A DNA stretch of 25,412 nt, from NCBI GenBank assembly GCA_016742125.1, contig JACVCM010000045.1:1-25412 (forward strand). The letters run 5' to 3'. This DNA is from Sphingomonadaceae bacterium. Its GTDB lineage: Bacteria; Pseudomonadota; Alphaproteobacteria; Sphingomonadales; Sphingomonadaceae. How positions within the stretch are numbered: position 1 is the first letter of the stretch; each line of letters opens with the position of its first letter. The notes below the pieces were generated by a model. That model did not search any database. It was not told where the DNA came from and saw only the letters and a list, made by a program, of their open reading frames with translations. This document shows positions 1 through 6,915 of the stretch, piece after piece. The position numbers and the translations under genes were made by a program.

Positions 1-246
1 GCTGGCAGCACCTGTGGCCACGCTCGGCAGCGCTCGCATCACGACGGGCGCGGCGCGCTGCGCAAATTGGCCGACGCCGCGCGCCGCATTCTGGAGTCCC
101 CGCCCGATATCGTCGAACAGCCCTTCGACATCTTCGGCGGTCGCATGCTGCCCGTAAACCGAGCGGACCAGATCATTCAGCTGCTGTGGCGGCAGGTTCG
201 CATATTGCGGCGCAAGACTGGCACGTAACAATGGATAGTCAGACAT
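1..246 (-). CDS. Small protein of unknown function (C-terminus beyond window)
   Basis: An open minus-strand frame begins with ATG at 246 and runs off the left edge, giving 82 visible residues. The start MSDYPLLRASLAPQY is followed by an acidic patch (TAEDVEGLFDDIGRG) and then a run of small residues and alanines (NAARGVGQFAQRAAPVV), suggesting amphipathic helices. I do not recognise a family and see no signal peptide or catalytic motif. The upstream gene on the same strand ends about 75 bases before this start, so the two may be co-transcribed and under the SARP-type regulator further upstream. A weak purine-rich GGAGAG lies 5 bases upstream of the ATG. The frame is open to the edge with codon usage like its neighbours, so I think it is real; its role is unknown. 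Confidence 0.6.
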   Translation of the reverse strand, partial: MSDYPLLRASLAPQYANLPPQQLNDLVRSVYGQHATAEDVEGLFDDIGRGLQNAARGVGQFAQRAAPVVMRALPSVATGAAS

Positions 247-320
247 TTATGCTCTCCATCAATTGGTCGAAGTGGATTTCATATGGGATTGGGTGAAAAG
301 GCGCAGAGCGCCGAGGCGCC

Positions 321-536
321 TCATGCCGCGCCAATAATTTGTTGGAGTTGCTGGCAGAGCCGTTCGAGCCCCTCGAAAGCAGCAGCGCGGCCCCGGCTGA
401 GGTCACGAACAGAGCCACGCAGGACGGTCGAGCCGTCGTCGCGCCGTTCCTGCCAGCAACGGATGACAATCGTCTTGGCGCGCGCCGGCGATCCGCCGAG
501 ATCGATTGCGTCTTCAGGTTGAACCCGGTCATCCAA
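321..536 (-). CDS. Small conserved-looking hypothetical protein
   Basis: This frame encodes about 71 residues from a TTG at 536. A strong Shine-Dalgarno GGAGGAGG ends three bases before it, so the upstream GGAGG core sits 6 bases away. An in-frame ATG at 605 would give 94 residues, but the extra N-terminus is low-quality sequence with no ribosome site. The core (KTIVIRCWQERRDDGS, then VLRGSVRDLSRG and a helical FEGLERLCQQLQQI tail) looks like a compact beta-beta-alpha fold, but I cannot name a family. A competing frame at 239-532 starts with ATG 7 bases from the same Shine-Dalgarno; its product is Ser/Arg-rich and less protein-like although its third-position GC is not lower, so the choice of frame is not certain. 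It lies between the SARP gene and another small unknown gene on the same strand. Confidence 0.5.
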   Translation of the reverse strand: MDDRVQPEDAIDLGGSPARAKTIVIRCWQERRDDGSTVLRGSVRDLSRGRAAAFEGLERLCQQLQQIIGAA

Positions 537-621
537 TGTCCTCCTCCGGACCTTCGGGCTGCTGGAAAGCAGCGAGTCGCGGGAAAGTTGACCCTGCTTC
601 GTCACCGCGGCGTCACACGGG

Positions 622-668
622 TATCACCGATCTATCACACAGGGTTATCATATTGATATTACATGATA
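622..668. promoter_or_regulatory. Cluster of five TATCA/TGATA boxes (candidate operator)
   Basis: TATCA occurs at 622-626, 633-637 and 646-650, and its complement TGATA at 654-658 and 664-668. Starts are 11, 13, 8 and 10 bases apart, close to one helical turn. ATCTATCA (630-637) and TGATAGAT (664-671) form a longer inverted repeat. The cluster lies between the SARP gene and the small genes read away from it. SARP-type activators are known to bind short direct repeats about 11 bp apart, so this may be the site of the neighbouring regulator. That link is inference. Confidence 0.4.
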
Positions 669-722
669 GATTTTCGCTCTCCGACAAAGTTTCGGGCGAA
701 ACGGCTACCGGAAACCGGGGTT

Positions 723-1577
723 TCAGGCCGGAAGTTGGCCGAGCGCCTCATCAATGATTGCAACCGCCGCGAACATTTGCGCACGGGCCTGCAGGAGCAT
801 ATTGCGGCTCGAACTTACAGACGGGCGGGGCGTTTCGGGAGTGGACGCAATGCGTCCGATGACGTCGGTGGTCTCGCGCATCGGGCGCACCGCCAGTTCG
901 GTGGACAGCAGCTTCTCAAGCTCGTGATATTGCTGGATGGCGAGTGCCCTGTTGCCGCACGCGGCATAGGCTTGGATCAGCAGTCGCTGGGCGTCTTCAC
1001 GCAACGGCTCGACCGCGCAGAGTGACCGGGTGATTTCAAGCGTTTCGCGCCATTCGTCATGCTGGGCGTGTGCGAAAGCCAGTTGAAAACTTGCATCGAG
1101 AAACACCGCGCGCAGCCGCTCGCGTTCGATCAGAACCATGTCGTTGTCGAAACGGGCAACAAACTCCCCCCGGTATAGTTTAAGGCTGCGCCAAAGCTTG
1201 TGCCGGTTCACCGCAAAATTCAGCCAGAAAGGATCAGCAAGGGCGCGTTGCGCCCGCTGCTCCAGCACGAGCGCATCGATCCACACGCGTGAACCCATCG
1301 TCAGCCCGACCTTGTCACCAACCGTTTCCAGAAGCCCCGATATGCACGGCAATCGCTGCTTCAGGCGCCAAAGCATGGTTGCCAGGCAATGGCGGCCAGC
1401 TTCCTCGTCGCTGTCCGGCCACAACGTGGTGACGAGACGCGAACGGCTGACCGAGCGCTGGGACGATGACAGCAGACAAGCGAGAAGCGCCCACGCCATT
1501 TCGGGCAACTGAAACGGCCTGCCGTCGACAGACAGCATAGGCTCGTCACCCAGAACGTGAATCCTCCAATTCGACAT
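723..1577 (-). CDS. SARP-like transcriptional regulator (winged helix + BTAD)
   Basis: The 284-residue protein has the order of SARP/AfsR-type regulators. Residues 1-95 form an OmpR-like winged-helix DNA-binding domain: a short beta start (WRIHVLGDEPMLSVDGRPF), then helices around LARLLxxx-like segments and LVTTLWPDSDEEAGRH. From about residue 105 to 245 there is a helical bacterial transcriptional activator domain (BTAD) with TPR-like pairs, for example LEITRSLCAVEPLREDAQRL and AYAACGNRALAIQQYHELEK. I chose the ATG at 1577 because the domain begins there; the frame stays open to 1736 but those 53 residues are unlike the family. There is no ATPase or sensor domain, so the input signal is not visible. 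The gene precedes two small unknown genes on the same strand, which are the natural candidate targets. The upstream 1578-1865 stretch is AT-rich around 1735-1770 and probably holds the promoter. Confidence 0.8.
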   Translation of the reverse strand: MSNWRIHVLGDEPMLSVDGRPFQLPEMAWALLACLLSSSQRSVSRSRLVTTLWPDSDEEAGRHCLATMLWRLKQRLPCISGLLETVGDKVGLTMGSRVWIDALVLEQRAQRALADPFWLNFAVNRHKLWRSLKLYRGEFVARFDNDMVLIERERLRAVFLDASFQLAFAHAQHDEWRETLEITRSLCAVEPLREDAQRLLIQAYAACGNRALAIQQYHELEKLLSTELAVRPMRETTDVIGRIASTPETPRPSVSSSRNMLLQARAQMFAAVAIIDEALGQLPA

Positions 1578-1865
1578 CGCGGTTGTGGCCTTGACCCTAG
1601 ACAAACTGCGAACCCGAAAAAGGTTGGATATGCTTTTGATTGGGCGATTTCGGTTGCGACTCGGTCCGACGGTGCCAAGGTGAATATTACCGGAAAGCGG
1701 CCTTGGCGCAAGGCAGGCACCCGGCTTTAATTTCATTTTAAATCATTGTGTTAATACATTTTTTTGGTGAATCGGGCGTTAATCAAGCCGACCCGGGCAG
1801 CGCGAAGACCGATCGCCTTGCGGGTTCAGCGCTAACGGTTTTGCTGTTTGCCATTTTAAGAGTGA

Positions 1866-1942
1866 TGGTAGCGAAGGAGGGACTTGAACCCCCGACCTAT
1901 GGATTATGATTCCACCGCTCTAACCAGCTGAGCTACTTCGCC
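1866..1942 (-). tRNA. tRNA-Met (anticodon CAT, elongator type)
   Basis: Read on the minus strand, the 77-base sequence folds as a standard tRNA. The acceptor stem is GGCGAAG with CTTCGCT (one G-U pair), the D arm is GCTC...GAGC, and the anticodon loop is ATCATAA on a GTGGA/TCCAT stem. The T arm is GGGGG TTCAAGT CCCTC-like, and the discriminator A is followed by an encoded CCA. The anticodon CAT could also belong to tRNA-Ile2 (lysidine-modified), but the body matches the elongator tRNA-Met usual in alphaproteobacteria. It is not the initiator, which has a mismatched first pair and three G-C pairs at the anticodon stem. Confidence 0.9.
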
Positions 1943-2009
1943 GTACCAGGTGCGATTCCCGCGTCTGGCGGGAGGCAAGGCGGCGCTATAGGCGCGGGTT
2001 CTGGAGGGG

Positions 2010-2525
2010 TCAAGGGGTTCGGCCACGGAATTTCCACGATCCGATATGCTCCCACGGACCACCGCGATAATAGTGCGCGGCGAGGCCTGAAATGGCGAGC
2101 TTGCGGGGTTTGAAGGTCGCTGAGAGCTGGGCGTGGACGGCCCTGGCTGTCGCTGGTTCAACCTTGTTCTGCACCGTGATGTGCAGTCGCGGTCGCGCCT
2201 GGTCCTGCGGTGTCAGGAGACCGTAAAACTGCTGCGCCAGCTCATCACGGATCGACAAGAGTTCATGGCTGTCCACCCGGTAGGCAACGCCCCTCCCCAG
2301 CATCATTATCTCCGTCAAATGCGCGATGGGCGGCGGACTTTCGGCCGTTAGCACCGCCAGCCGCGATTTGATTTCAGCCAGGTAGCCCGGGGGCAGATGG
2401 TGGAACAGCGTGATGTGCGCGTCGAGGAAATTGCGCTCCGGCGGAAAATGCAGCGTGCGCAGCGCATTCGCCCACTCCTGGTCGGCCTTGCCCATTTCGG
2501 CGGTGATGATGATGGGGTCGGTCAT
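2010..2525 (-). CDS. 2'-5' RNA ligase family protein (2H phosphoesterase)
   Basis: The 171-residue protein carries the two H-x-T motifs that define 2H phosphoesterases: H37-I-T39 (AHITLFHH) and H115-I-T117 (RLHITVQNK). Spacing and length fit the LigT/YjcG-like group. Family members hydrolyse or form 2',5' or cyclic 2',3' phosphodiester bonds in RNA or small nucleotides. The actual substrate cannot be read from the sequence. It is a cytoplasmic protein with no signal peptide. It stands alone on the minus strand: the tRNA-Met gene lies 67 bases downstream, and a hairpin repeat and the rplI terminator lie upstream. I see no clear ribosome site before the ATG at 2525, but the ORF begins with a good family N-terminus (MTDPIIITAEM). 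Confidence 0.85.
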   Translation of the reverse strand: MTDPIIITAEMGKADQEWANALRTLHFPPERNFLDAHITLFHHLPPGYLAEIKSRLAVLTAESPPPIAHLTEIMMLGRGVAYRVDSHELLSIRDELAQQFYGLLTPQDQARPRLHITVQNKVEPATARAVHAQLSATFKPRKLAISGLAAHYYRGGPWEHIGSWKFRGRTP

Positions 2526-2571
2526 GGTGCGTCAACACTAACACAAAGGCGCACGGCCAACTCCAACTCTT

Positions 2572-2600
2572 CGTCATCCTGAAACAGGTTCAGGATGACG
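2572..2600. repeat. Perfect 12-bp inverted repeat (REP-like hairpin)
   Basis: CGTCATCCTGAA (2572-2583) and TTCAGGATGACG (2589-2600) are perfect inverted copies around the 5-base loop acagg. There is no T-run on either side, so it is not a classical terminator. Intergenic elements beginning CGTCAyyCC also occur at 6819 and 11233 in this window, which points to a dispersed REP-like family. Confidence 0.8.
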
Positions 2601-2610
2601 ATCCTATGGA

Positions 2611-2644
2611 CACAAAAAAGCCGCCCCGATTTCCCGGGGCGGCT
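2611..2644 (-). terminator. Rho-independent terminator of the rpsF-rpsR-rplI operon
   Basis: On the minus strand a 10-bp GC-rich stem (2619-2628 with 2635-2644, core GCCGCCCCG/CGGGGCGGC, 6-base loop) is followed directly by a run of six T. It starts 25 bases after the rplI stop codon. Confidence 0.92.
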
Positions 2645-2668
2645 ATTTGTTCATCGCGGACGAAAAAC

Positions 2669-3349
2669 CTAGGCGTCGTCGCCAGAATCGGCGGACAGGC
2701 CGCCTTCGGCCTCCGCAGCGGCCTTGGCGGCGGCCTGTTCCTCACGGCGCTTTGCATTGGCTTCGGCTTCGGCGGCTTCGGCAGCGTCAGCAGCGGCTTC
2801 AGCTTCGATCTGCGCTTCGATGGCTTCAGCAGCGATCTCGGCCTGCTCCGCTTCGAACATCTGGTCGAGGACGTTGATGCCATCCTTCTGCAGTTCGGCT
2901 TCGTCGTCCGAACGGGCAACATTGACCTGCACGTTGACCGAAACTTCGGGGTGCAGCACGACGCGGACGTCGAACAGGCCCAGCGTCTTGATCGGGCGTT
3001 CGAGCACGATCATCGACTTGGCAACTTTCGCACCCTGTGCATTCAGACCGTCGACAATATCCTTGACCGACACCGAACCATAAAGCTGGCCCGTCTGCGA
3101 TGCAGCGCGGATAAGGACGATTTGCTTGCCTTCGACATCACCCGACGCCTTTTCGGCATCGGCACGACGCGACGCATTGTCGGCTTCGATCTTGGCGCGG
3201 TTAGCTTCGAAAACCTTGCGGTTGGCGTCGTTGGCACGAAGCGCCTTCTTGTTCGGCAGCAGGAAGTTACGGGCATAGCCGTCCTTCACGGTAACGACAT
3301 CGCCGATAGCGCCCAGCTTTTCAACGCGTTCGAGAAGTATGATTTCCAT
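2669..3349 (-). CDS. rplI: 50S ribosomal protein L9, with long Ala/Glu-rich C-terminus
   Basis: The N-terminus MEIILLERVEKLGAIGDVV and the following GYARNFLLPNKKAL are the L9 signature. L9 binds 23S rRNA and holds a long helix out from the L1 side of the large subunit. The usual protein is about 150 residues; this one has 226. After the C-terminal globular domain (about residues 80-150, ending near VQVNVARSDDEAELQ) comes roughly 70 residues rich in Ala and Glu, probably a charged helix or disordered tail. Longer L9 tails are common in alphaproteobacteria. The start has a strong site (AAGGAG, 7 bases before ATG) that overlaps the rpsR stop codon. It is the last gene of the rpsF-rpsR-rplI operon. 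Confidence 0.97.
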   Translation of the reverse strand: MEIILLERVEKLGAIGDVVTVKDGYARNFLLPNKKALRANDANRKVFEANRAKIEADNASRRADAEKASGDVEGKQIVLIRAASQTGQLYGSVSVKDIVDGLNAQGAKVAKSMIVLERPIKTLGLFDVRVVLHPEVSVNVQVNVARSDDEAELQKDGINVLDQMFEAEQAEIAAEAIEAQIEAEAAADAAEAAEAEANAKRREEQAAAKAAAEAEGGLSADSGDDA

Positions 3350-3360
3350 GGGTCGGCTCC

Positions 3361-3585
3361 TTACTTCACGATGTACGGCAGAAGACCGATGTGACGGGCA
3401 CGCTTGATAGCCTGGCCCAGTTCACGCTGCTTCTTTGCCGACACGGCGGTGATGCGCGACGGGACGATCTTGCCGCGCTCCGAAATGTAACCCTGAAGCA
3501 GGCGTACATCTTTATAATCGATTTTCGGCGCGTCTTTACCCTGGAACGGGCACGACTTGCGGCGACGGAAAAACGGACGTGCCAT
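3361..3585 (-). CDS. rpsR: 30S ribosomal protein S18
   Basis: The 74-residue protein shows the S18 pattern: basic N-terminus (MARPFFRRRKSCPF), the IDYKDVRLLQGYISERGKI core, and the SAKKQRELGQAIKRARHIGL tail. S18 binds next to S6 on the platform of the small subunit. The start lies 3 bases after the rpsF stop, with GGAGG inside the last codons of rpsF as its ribosome site, so the two are translationally linked. The length is normal. A single N-terminal Cys (SCPF) remains, rather than a full zinc-binding set. Confidence 0.98.
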   Translation of the reverse strand: MARPFFRRRKSCPFQGKDAPKIDYKDVRLLQGYISERGKIVPSRITAVSAKKQRELGQAIKRARHIGLLPYIVK

Positions 3586-3588
3586 GGT

Positions 3589-4023
3589 TTATGCCTCCAC
3601 TTCTGCGTTACGGGGGGCGCGGTCGCCACGGGGCGCGCCACGATCACGGTCGCCACCGCCAAAGCCGCCACGATCCGAGCGCTCACCGCGTTCCGGACGA
3701 TCGCTCTTGCGCATCATAACCGACGGGCCCTTTTCATGCTCGTCGACACGGATGGTCATGTAACGGATCACGTCCTCGTTCATGCGCGTCTGACGCTCAA
3801 GCTCGGCAATCGTGTCGCCCGAAGCATCGATGTCGAGCATCACGAAATGCGCTTTGCGGTTCTTCTGAATTTTGTAGGTCAATGTGCGAAGACCCCAAGT
3901 TTCGGTCTTCACGACCTTGCCCTTGTTATCTTCGACAATCTTGGTGGCAGCTTCTGCCAACGCATCCACCTGAGCCTGGCTCAAGTCCTGACGCGCCAAA
4001 AATACATGCTCGTACAGCGGCAT
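3589..4023 (-). CDS. rpsF: 30S ribosomal protein S6, with Arg/Gly-rich C-terminus
   Basis: The 144-residue protein begins MPLYEHVFLARQDLS and contains KVVKTETWGLRTLTYKI and KAHFVMLDIDAS, which identify S6, partner of S18. I place the start at the ATG at 4023, with AAGGAA about 6 bases upstream; an open frame to 4068 adds 15 residues that are not S6. After about residue 105 the protein has a tail rich in Arg, Gly, Asp and Glu (SDRPERGERSDRGGFGGGD). Such tails are common in alphaproteobacterial S6 and may be disordered or modified. In E. coli S6 gains Glu residues from RimK; whether that applies here is unknown. Confidence 0.96.
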   Translation of the reverse strand: MPLYEHVFLARQDLSQAQVDALAEAATKIVEDNKGKVVKTETWGLRTLTYKIQKNRKAHFVMLDIDASGDTIAELERQTRMNEDVIRYMTIRVDEHEKGPSVMMRKSDRPERGERSDRGGFGGGDRDRGAPRGDRAPRNAEVEA

Positions 4024-4149
4024 GGGCGGTTCCTTGTTCTGGCCGATCGCTGACGCAGCACCATGCATACGCCCCTCCGGCTTTCTTCGATTCCCTGCAA
4101 GGGAGCGCGGCCCTTAAGGGGAAGTTGGCGGAAAGGCAAGAAAAAGCGT

Positions 4150-5295
4150 TCAGATCGCCACACACACCCGGTCGCGACCGCTATTCTTGGCCTCATAGAG
4201 CGCCTGGTCGGCGCGGGCCAGTAGTGCGGTGCTGCTTTCGCCGCTGTGCAGCTGCGCAACGCCGGCGGAAAGTGTGACTTCGCCGATGGGCAGCATCGTA
4301 TCCTTTGCGACCAGGCGCTTGGCGGACATGCGCAGGCGGATCTGGTCGATGGTCGCGACGGACCCTGATGCGGACATTTGTTCGAAAACCAGCGCAAATT
4401 CCTCTCCGCCGTGCCGGGCCACATGTACCTTGGCGCTCGATGCCTTGTTCAGGATTTCGGCGACATGATGGATAACGCGGTCGCCGGTCGCGTGACCGTG
4501 CGTGTCATTGATGCGCTTGAAAAAATCGATATCGCAAAAGGCGACCGACAGCGGCTGACCTGAATGGTCGGCATTGTCGATGGCTCCCTTCAGACAGGCT
4601 TCGAAGGCTCGCCGATTGGGCAGGTTGGTCAGCGGGTCGCTCAGCGCCTGCTTTTGTGTCTGCGCCAGACGGCTGCGCAATTGCGAGATCGCCTTGCTGC
4701 GCGCCTTCAGCTGCCCCTCGGCCTGTGCAGCGCGTTCGATCATTTCTGCGGTGAGGTTCTGGAGCTTGCGGATCTGCGCCGCCTGATCCGCGTCGCTACC
4801 CCCGCCCTTGATGAACACAGCCGCCGATTCGCCCAGTGCATCGCCGAATTCGGCCACCTGACGACCCGACCGGTCGGTCAAGGCAGCCGCCTCGTTCATC
4901 TTTTCGCGGGCGTCATCGACCATCGATTGCAGTTCCCTTTCGCTGATGGCGGTCCTGATCCGGTCGAGCAGGTCGGCTGCCTGAGCGGGATCGATGCCAC
5001 CATGTTCGAGCATGCAGGTTTCGACCATGGCCCGCTGCGATGCGGAGGCGCAGGTAAGATAGTGCCAGGCCAGTTCATAATGGTCGGGTATAGGATCGAG
5101 TCCGCTATGCGCCAGAAAGTCGAACAATTGTTCGATCAAAGCCGCATGCCGCAGCATGAACCGGTCTTCGCGGCTAAGGGTCCGGCGCAAATGCGGTTTG
5201 TGTGGCCCGTCGCCGTTACGACCGAAAATCCGCGCGAGAAATGTCGGTTTCACCAGCGTGGGCGGGACGTCGAATTCTTTGGACATATAGCTCAT
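4150..5295 (-). CDS. GGDEF-domain diguanylate cyclase
   Basis: The C-terminal half is a GGDEF domain with an active-type GGEEF signature at residues 296-300 (start at 5295), preceded by DPLTNLPNRRAF and the metal and nucleotide region DIDFFKRINDTHGH. It should make c-di-GMP from two GTP. The inhibitory RxxD site normally 5 residues before the signature is absent (residues read SSAKVHVARHGGEEF), so feedback inhibition is probably lost. Residues 1-170 are helical with no PAS, GAF, REC or membrane segment, and 172-217 look like a coiled coil that could dimerise the enzyme. The start could also be the ATG at 5286; neither has a clear ribosome site. The gene follows the Mur ligase by about 30 bases on the same strand, so they may share a transcript. 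Confidence 0.88.
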   Translation of the reverse strand: MSYMSKEFDVPPTLVKPTFLARIFGRNGDGPHKPHLRRTLSREDRFMLRHAALIEQLFDFLAHSGLDPIPDHYELAWHYLTCASASQRAMVETCMLEHGGIDPAQAADLLDRIRTAISERELQSMVDDAREKMNEAAALTDRSGRQVAEFGDALGESAAVFIKGGGSDADQAAQIRKLQNLTAEMIERAAQAEGQLKARSKAISQLRSRLAQTQKQALSDPLTNLPNRRAFEACLKGAIDNADHSGQPLSVAFCDIDFFKRINDTHGHATGDRVIHHVAEILNKASSAKVHVARHGGEEFALVFEQMSASGSVATIDQIRLRMSAKRLVAKDTMLPIGEVTLSAGVAQLHSGESSTALLARADQALYEAKNSGRDRVCVAI

Positions 5296-5326
5296 GCCCG
5301 TAACAAACGGTTGCCAACGCCGGAGT

Positions 5327-6751
5327 TTAAGCGGCCCGAATTGCCGACAATATACCGGTGGCAAATGCGCTCAACGTATCGTCCCTGGCGCCCATGATAA
5401 CAATCCGGTCGCCCGGCTGCGCCAGTTCCGCAATCCGCAGTCCGCAATCTTCGCGCGAGGGAATATGCTCGGCCCGCCCGCCAGCAGCCACCACTGCGTC
5501 GGCCATGCTTGCGCTGCCCATGCTCTTGTCGACCGTGCCGCCGAAATATACGGGATCGCACAGGATCAGGCGGTCGTTGGCGCCCAGACGAGTCGCGAAG
5601 ACCTCAGCCAACTCCTTGCCCATCATGCGGATCGGGCCGTAGCCATGGGGCTGGAAAAAGGCGATGATTCGGCCGGGGAACGCCTTCAGCGTATCGAGCG
5701 TCGCAGCGACTTTTTCCGGGTTATGGCCGAAATCGTCGATGACGGTGATACCTTTGACCTCGCCGACAATGTCGAAACGGCGGGCGAGGCCCTTGAACCC
5801 CTCAATAGAGCGCGCCGCTTCGGCCAACGGCACGCCGATGGCAAGTGCAGCTGCAATAGCCGCAAGCGCGTTGGCGATATTGTGGCGTCCGGGAACCTGG
5901 AGACTGACGGGACAGTCCGCGAGGGACAGGCCATGTACTTTCGCCAAAGACTCCGAAATGTGAAGCGTGAAGTGGCTGCCCAGCGGCAGGTCGGCGATGT
6001 CCGACGCCATGACGTCCGCTTTCGACATCCCGAAGCTGATCGACTGGTCAAGCTTGAGCGAAGATATCAGCGTCACCGTTTCGGTATCGTCGGCATTCCA
6101 GACAACGTGCTTTGCCTTCTGCGCAAAATCGCCAAACAATGCGCGCAACTCTTCAAGGCTTTTGTGGTCGAGGCTGACATTGTTGAGCACAGCGACTTCC
6201 GGCATGAACAGCGCGATGGAACCATCGCTTTCATCGACCTCCGAGACGAAAACATCTCCCTGCCCTACCCGCGCACTGGCAAAAAGGGCGCCATCTGCGA
6301 CGAAGTTCTTCATCACAGCGCCGTTCATGATCGTGGGGTCAAGCCCGGCGTTCGCCAATATCCAGCCGATCATCCCTGTAACGGTCGATTTGCCGCTGGT
6401 CCCTCCGACCGCGACACTGCGCGGCGAGGCATTGAACAGTTCCGCCAGCAGCTCGGCCCGCGTCATGCGGGCGCATCCCAGCGCATTCGCCTTGGCGACA
6501 TCGGGCACGCTATCCTCGATAGCGGCAGAGGCGACGAGGATCTGATCGCCGCTGACAAGCCCGCTGCCATCCTGCGCGAACAGCTCGATGCCCAGACTTT
6601 GCAGCCATTCGAATTTTGCACCCAATCGTCCCTGGTCGAGCGCGCGGTCCGACCCTGCAACGATTGCGCCCCGCTCCACCAATATATTTGCCAGCGGCAA
6701 CATCCCCGACCCACCGATGCCGCAGAAGAAATAGGATTTGTTTTTGTGCAT
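5327..6751 (-). CDS. Mur ligase, MurC/Mpl-like (probable murein peptide recycling)
   Basis: The 474-residue protein has the three-domain plan of Mur ligases: an N-terminal Rossmann-like glycine motif (CGIGGSGMLPLANIL, about residues 10-24), an ATP-binding P-loop GGTSGKSTVTG (about 115-126), the DESDGS motif and VLNNVSLDHKS, and a C-terminal domain with DDFGHNPEKVAATL and FQPHGYGPIRMM. MurC adds L-Ala to UDP-MurNAc; Mpl reattaches the tripeptide L-Ala-D-Glu-mDAP. The usual MurC/Mpl P-loop is GTHGKT; here His is replaced by Ser, and the classic murC normally sits in the dcw cluster, which is absent here. So this is a paralogue. Divergence from an LD-carboxypeptidase, which makes the tripeptide, favours a recycling role. 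The exact substrate is not proven by the sequence. Confidence 0.82.
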   Translation of the reverse strand: MHKNKSYFFCGIGGSGMLPLANILVERGAIVAGSDRALDQGRLGAKFEWLQSLGIELFAQDGSGLVSGDQILVASAAIEDSVPDVAKANALGCARMTRAELLAELFNASPRSVAVGGTSGKSTVTGMIGWILANAGLDPTIMNGAVMKNFVADGALFASARVGQGDVFVSEVDESDGSIALFMPEVAVLNNVSLDHKSLEELRALFGDFAQKAKHVVWNADDTETVTLISSLKLDQSISFGMSKADVMASDIADLPLGSHFTLHISESLAKVHGLSLADCPVSLQVPGRHNIANALAAIAAALAIGVPLAEAARSIEGFKGLARRFDIVGEVKGITVIDDFGHNPEKVAATLDTLKAFPGRIIAFFQPHGYGPIRMMGKELAEVFATRLGANDRLILCDPVYFGGTVDKSMGSASMADAVVAAGGRAEHIPSREDCGLRIAELAQPGDRIVIMGARDDTLSAFATGILSAIRAA

Positions 6752-6818
6752 GGGGGGCGGTTATTGGGTAGTGAGAGTTTTGGCAATGGGATGCGCCGCG
6801 CGTCATAGCCAAAACCCC

Positions 6819-6887
6819 GTCACCCCAGCGAAGGCTAGGGCCTATCTCGCCTTATGGTTTAGTGATGGGCACCAGCCTCCGCTGGTG
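6819..6887. repeat. REP-like intergenic element with hairpin
   Basis: The divergent Mur ligase/LD-carboxypeptidase spacer holds GTCACCCCAGCGAAGGCT (6819-6836) and, 33 bases on, CACCAGC (6870-6876) and GCTGGTG (6881-6887), a perfect 7-bp hairpin with a 4-base loop. The GTCACCCC start resembles the CGTCATCC and CTCATTCCC elements at 2572 and 11233, suggesting a related dispersed repeat. Confidence 0.55.
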
Positions 6888-6915
6888 CGACGAACGAGGG
6901 AGCTAGGCTTAGATT

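Noticed and set aside
239..532. 97-residue minus-strand frame with the same Shine-Dalgarno as the small gene
   Set aside because: Ser/Arg-rich product overlapping the next start; less likely than the 321-536 frame, but not excluded.
2606..3394. 262-residue plus-strand open frame
   Set aside because: It is the complement shadow of rplI and covers the rplI terminator.
5294..6808. 504-residue plus-strand open frame
   Set aside because: It lies opposite the Mur ligase gene; its product is low-quality Arg/Pro-rich sequence and the minus-strand product has clear motifs.
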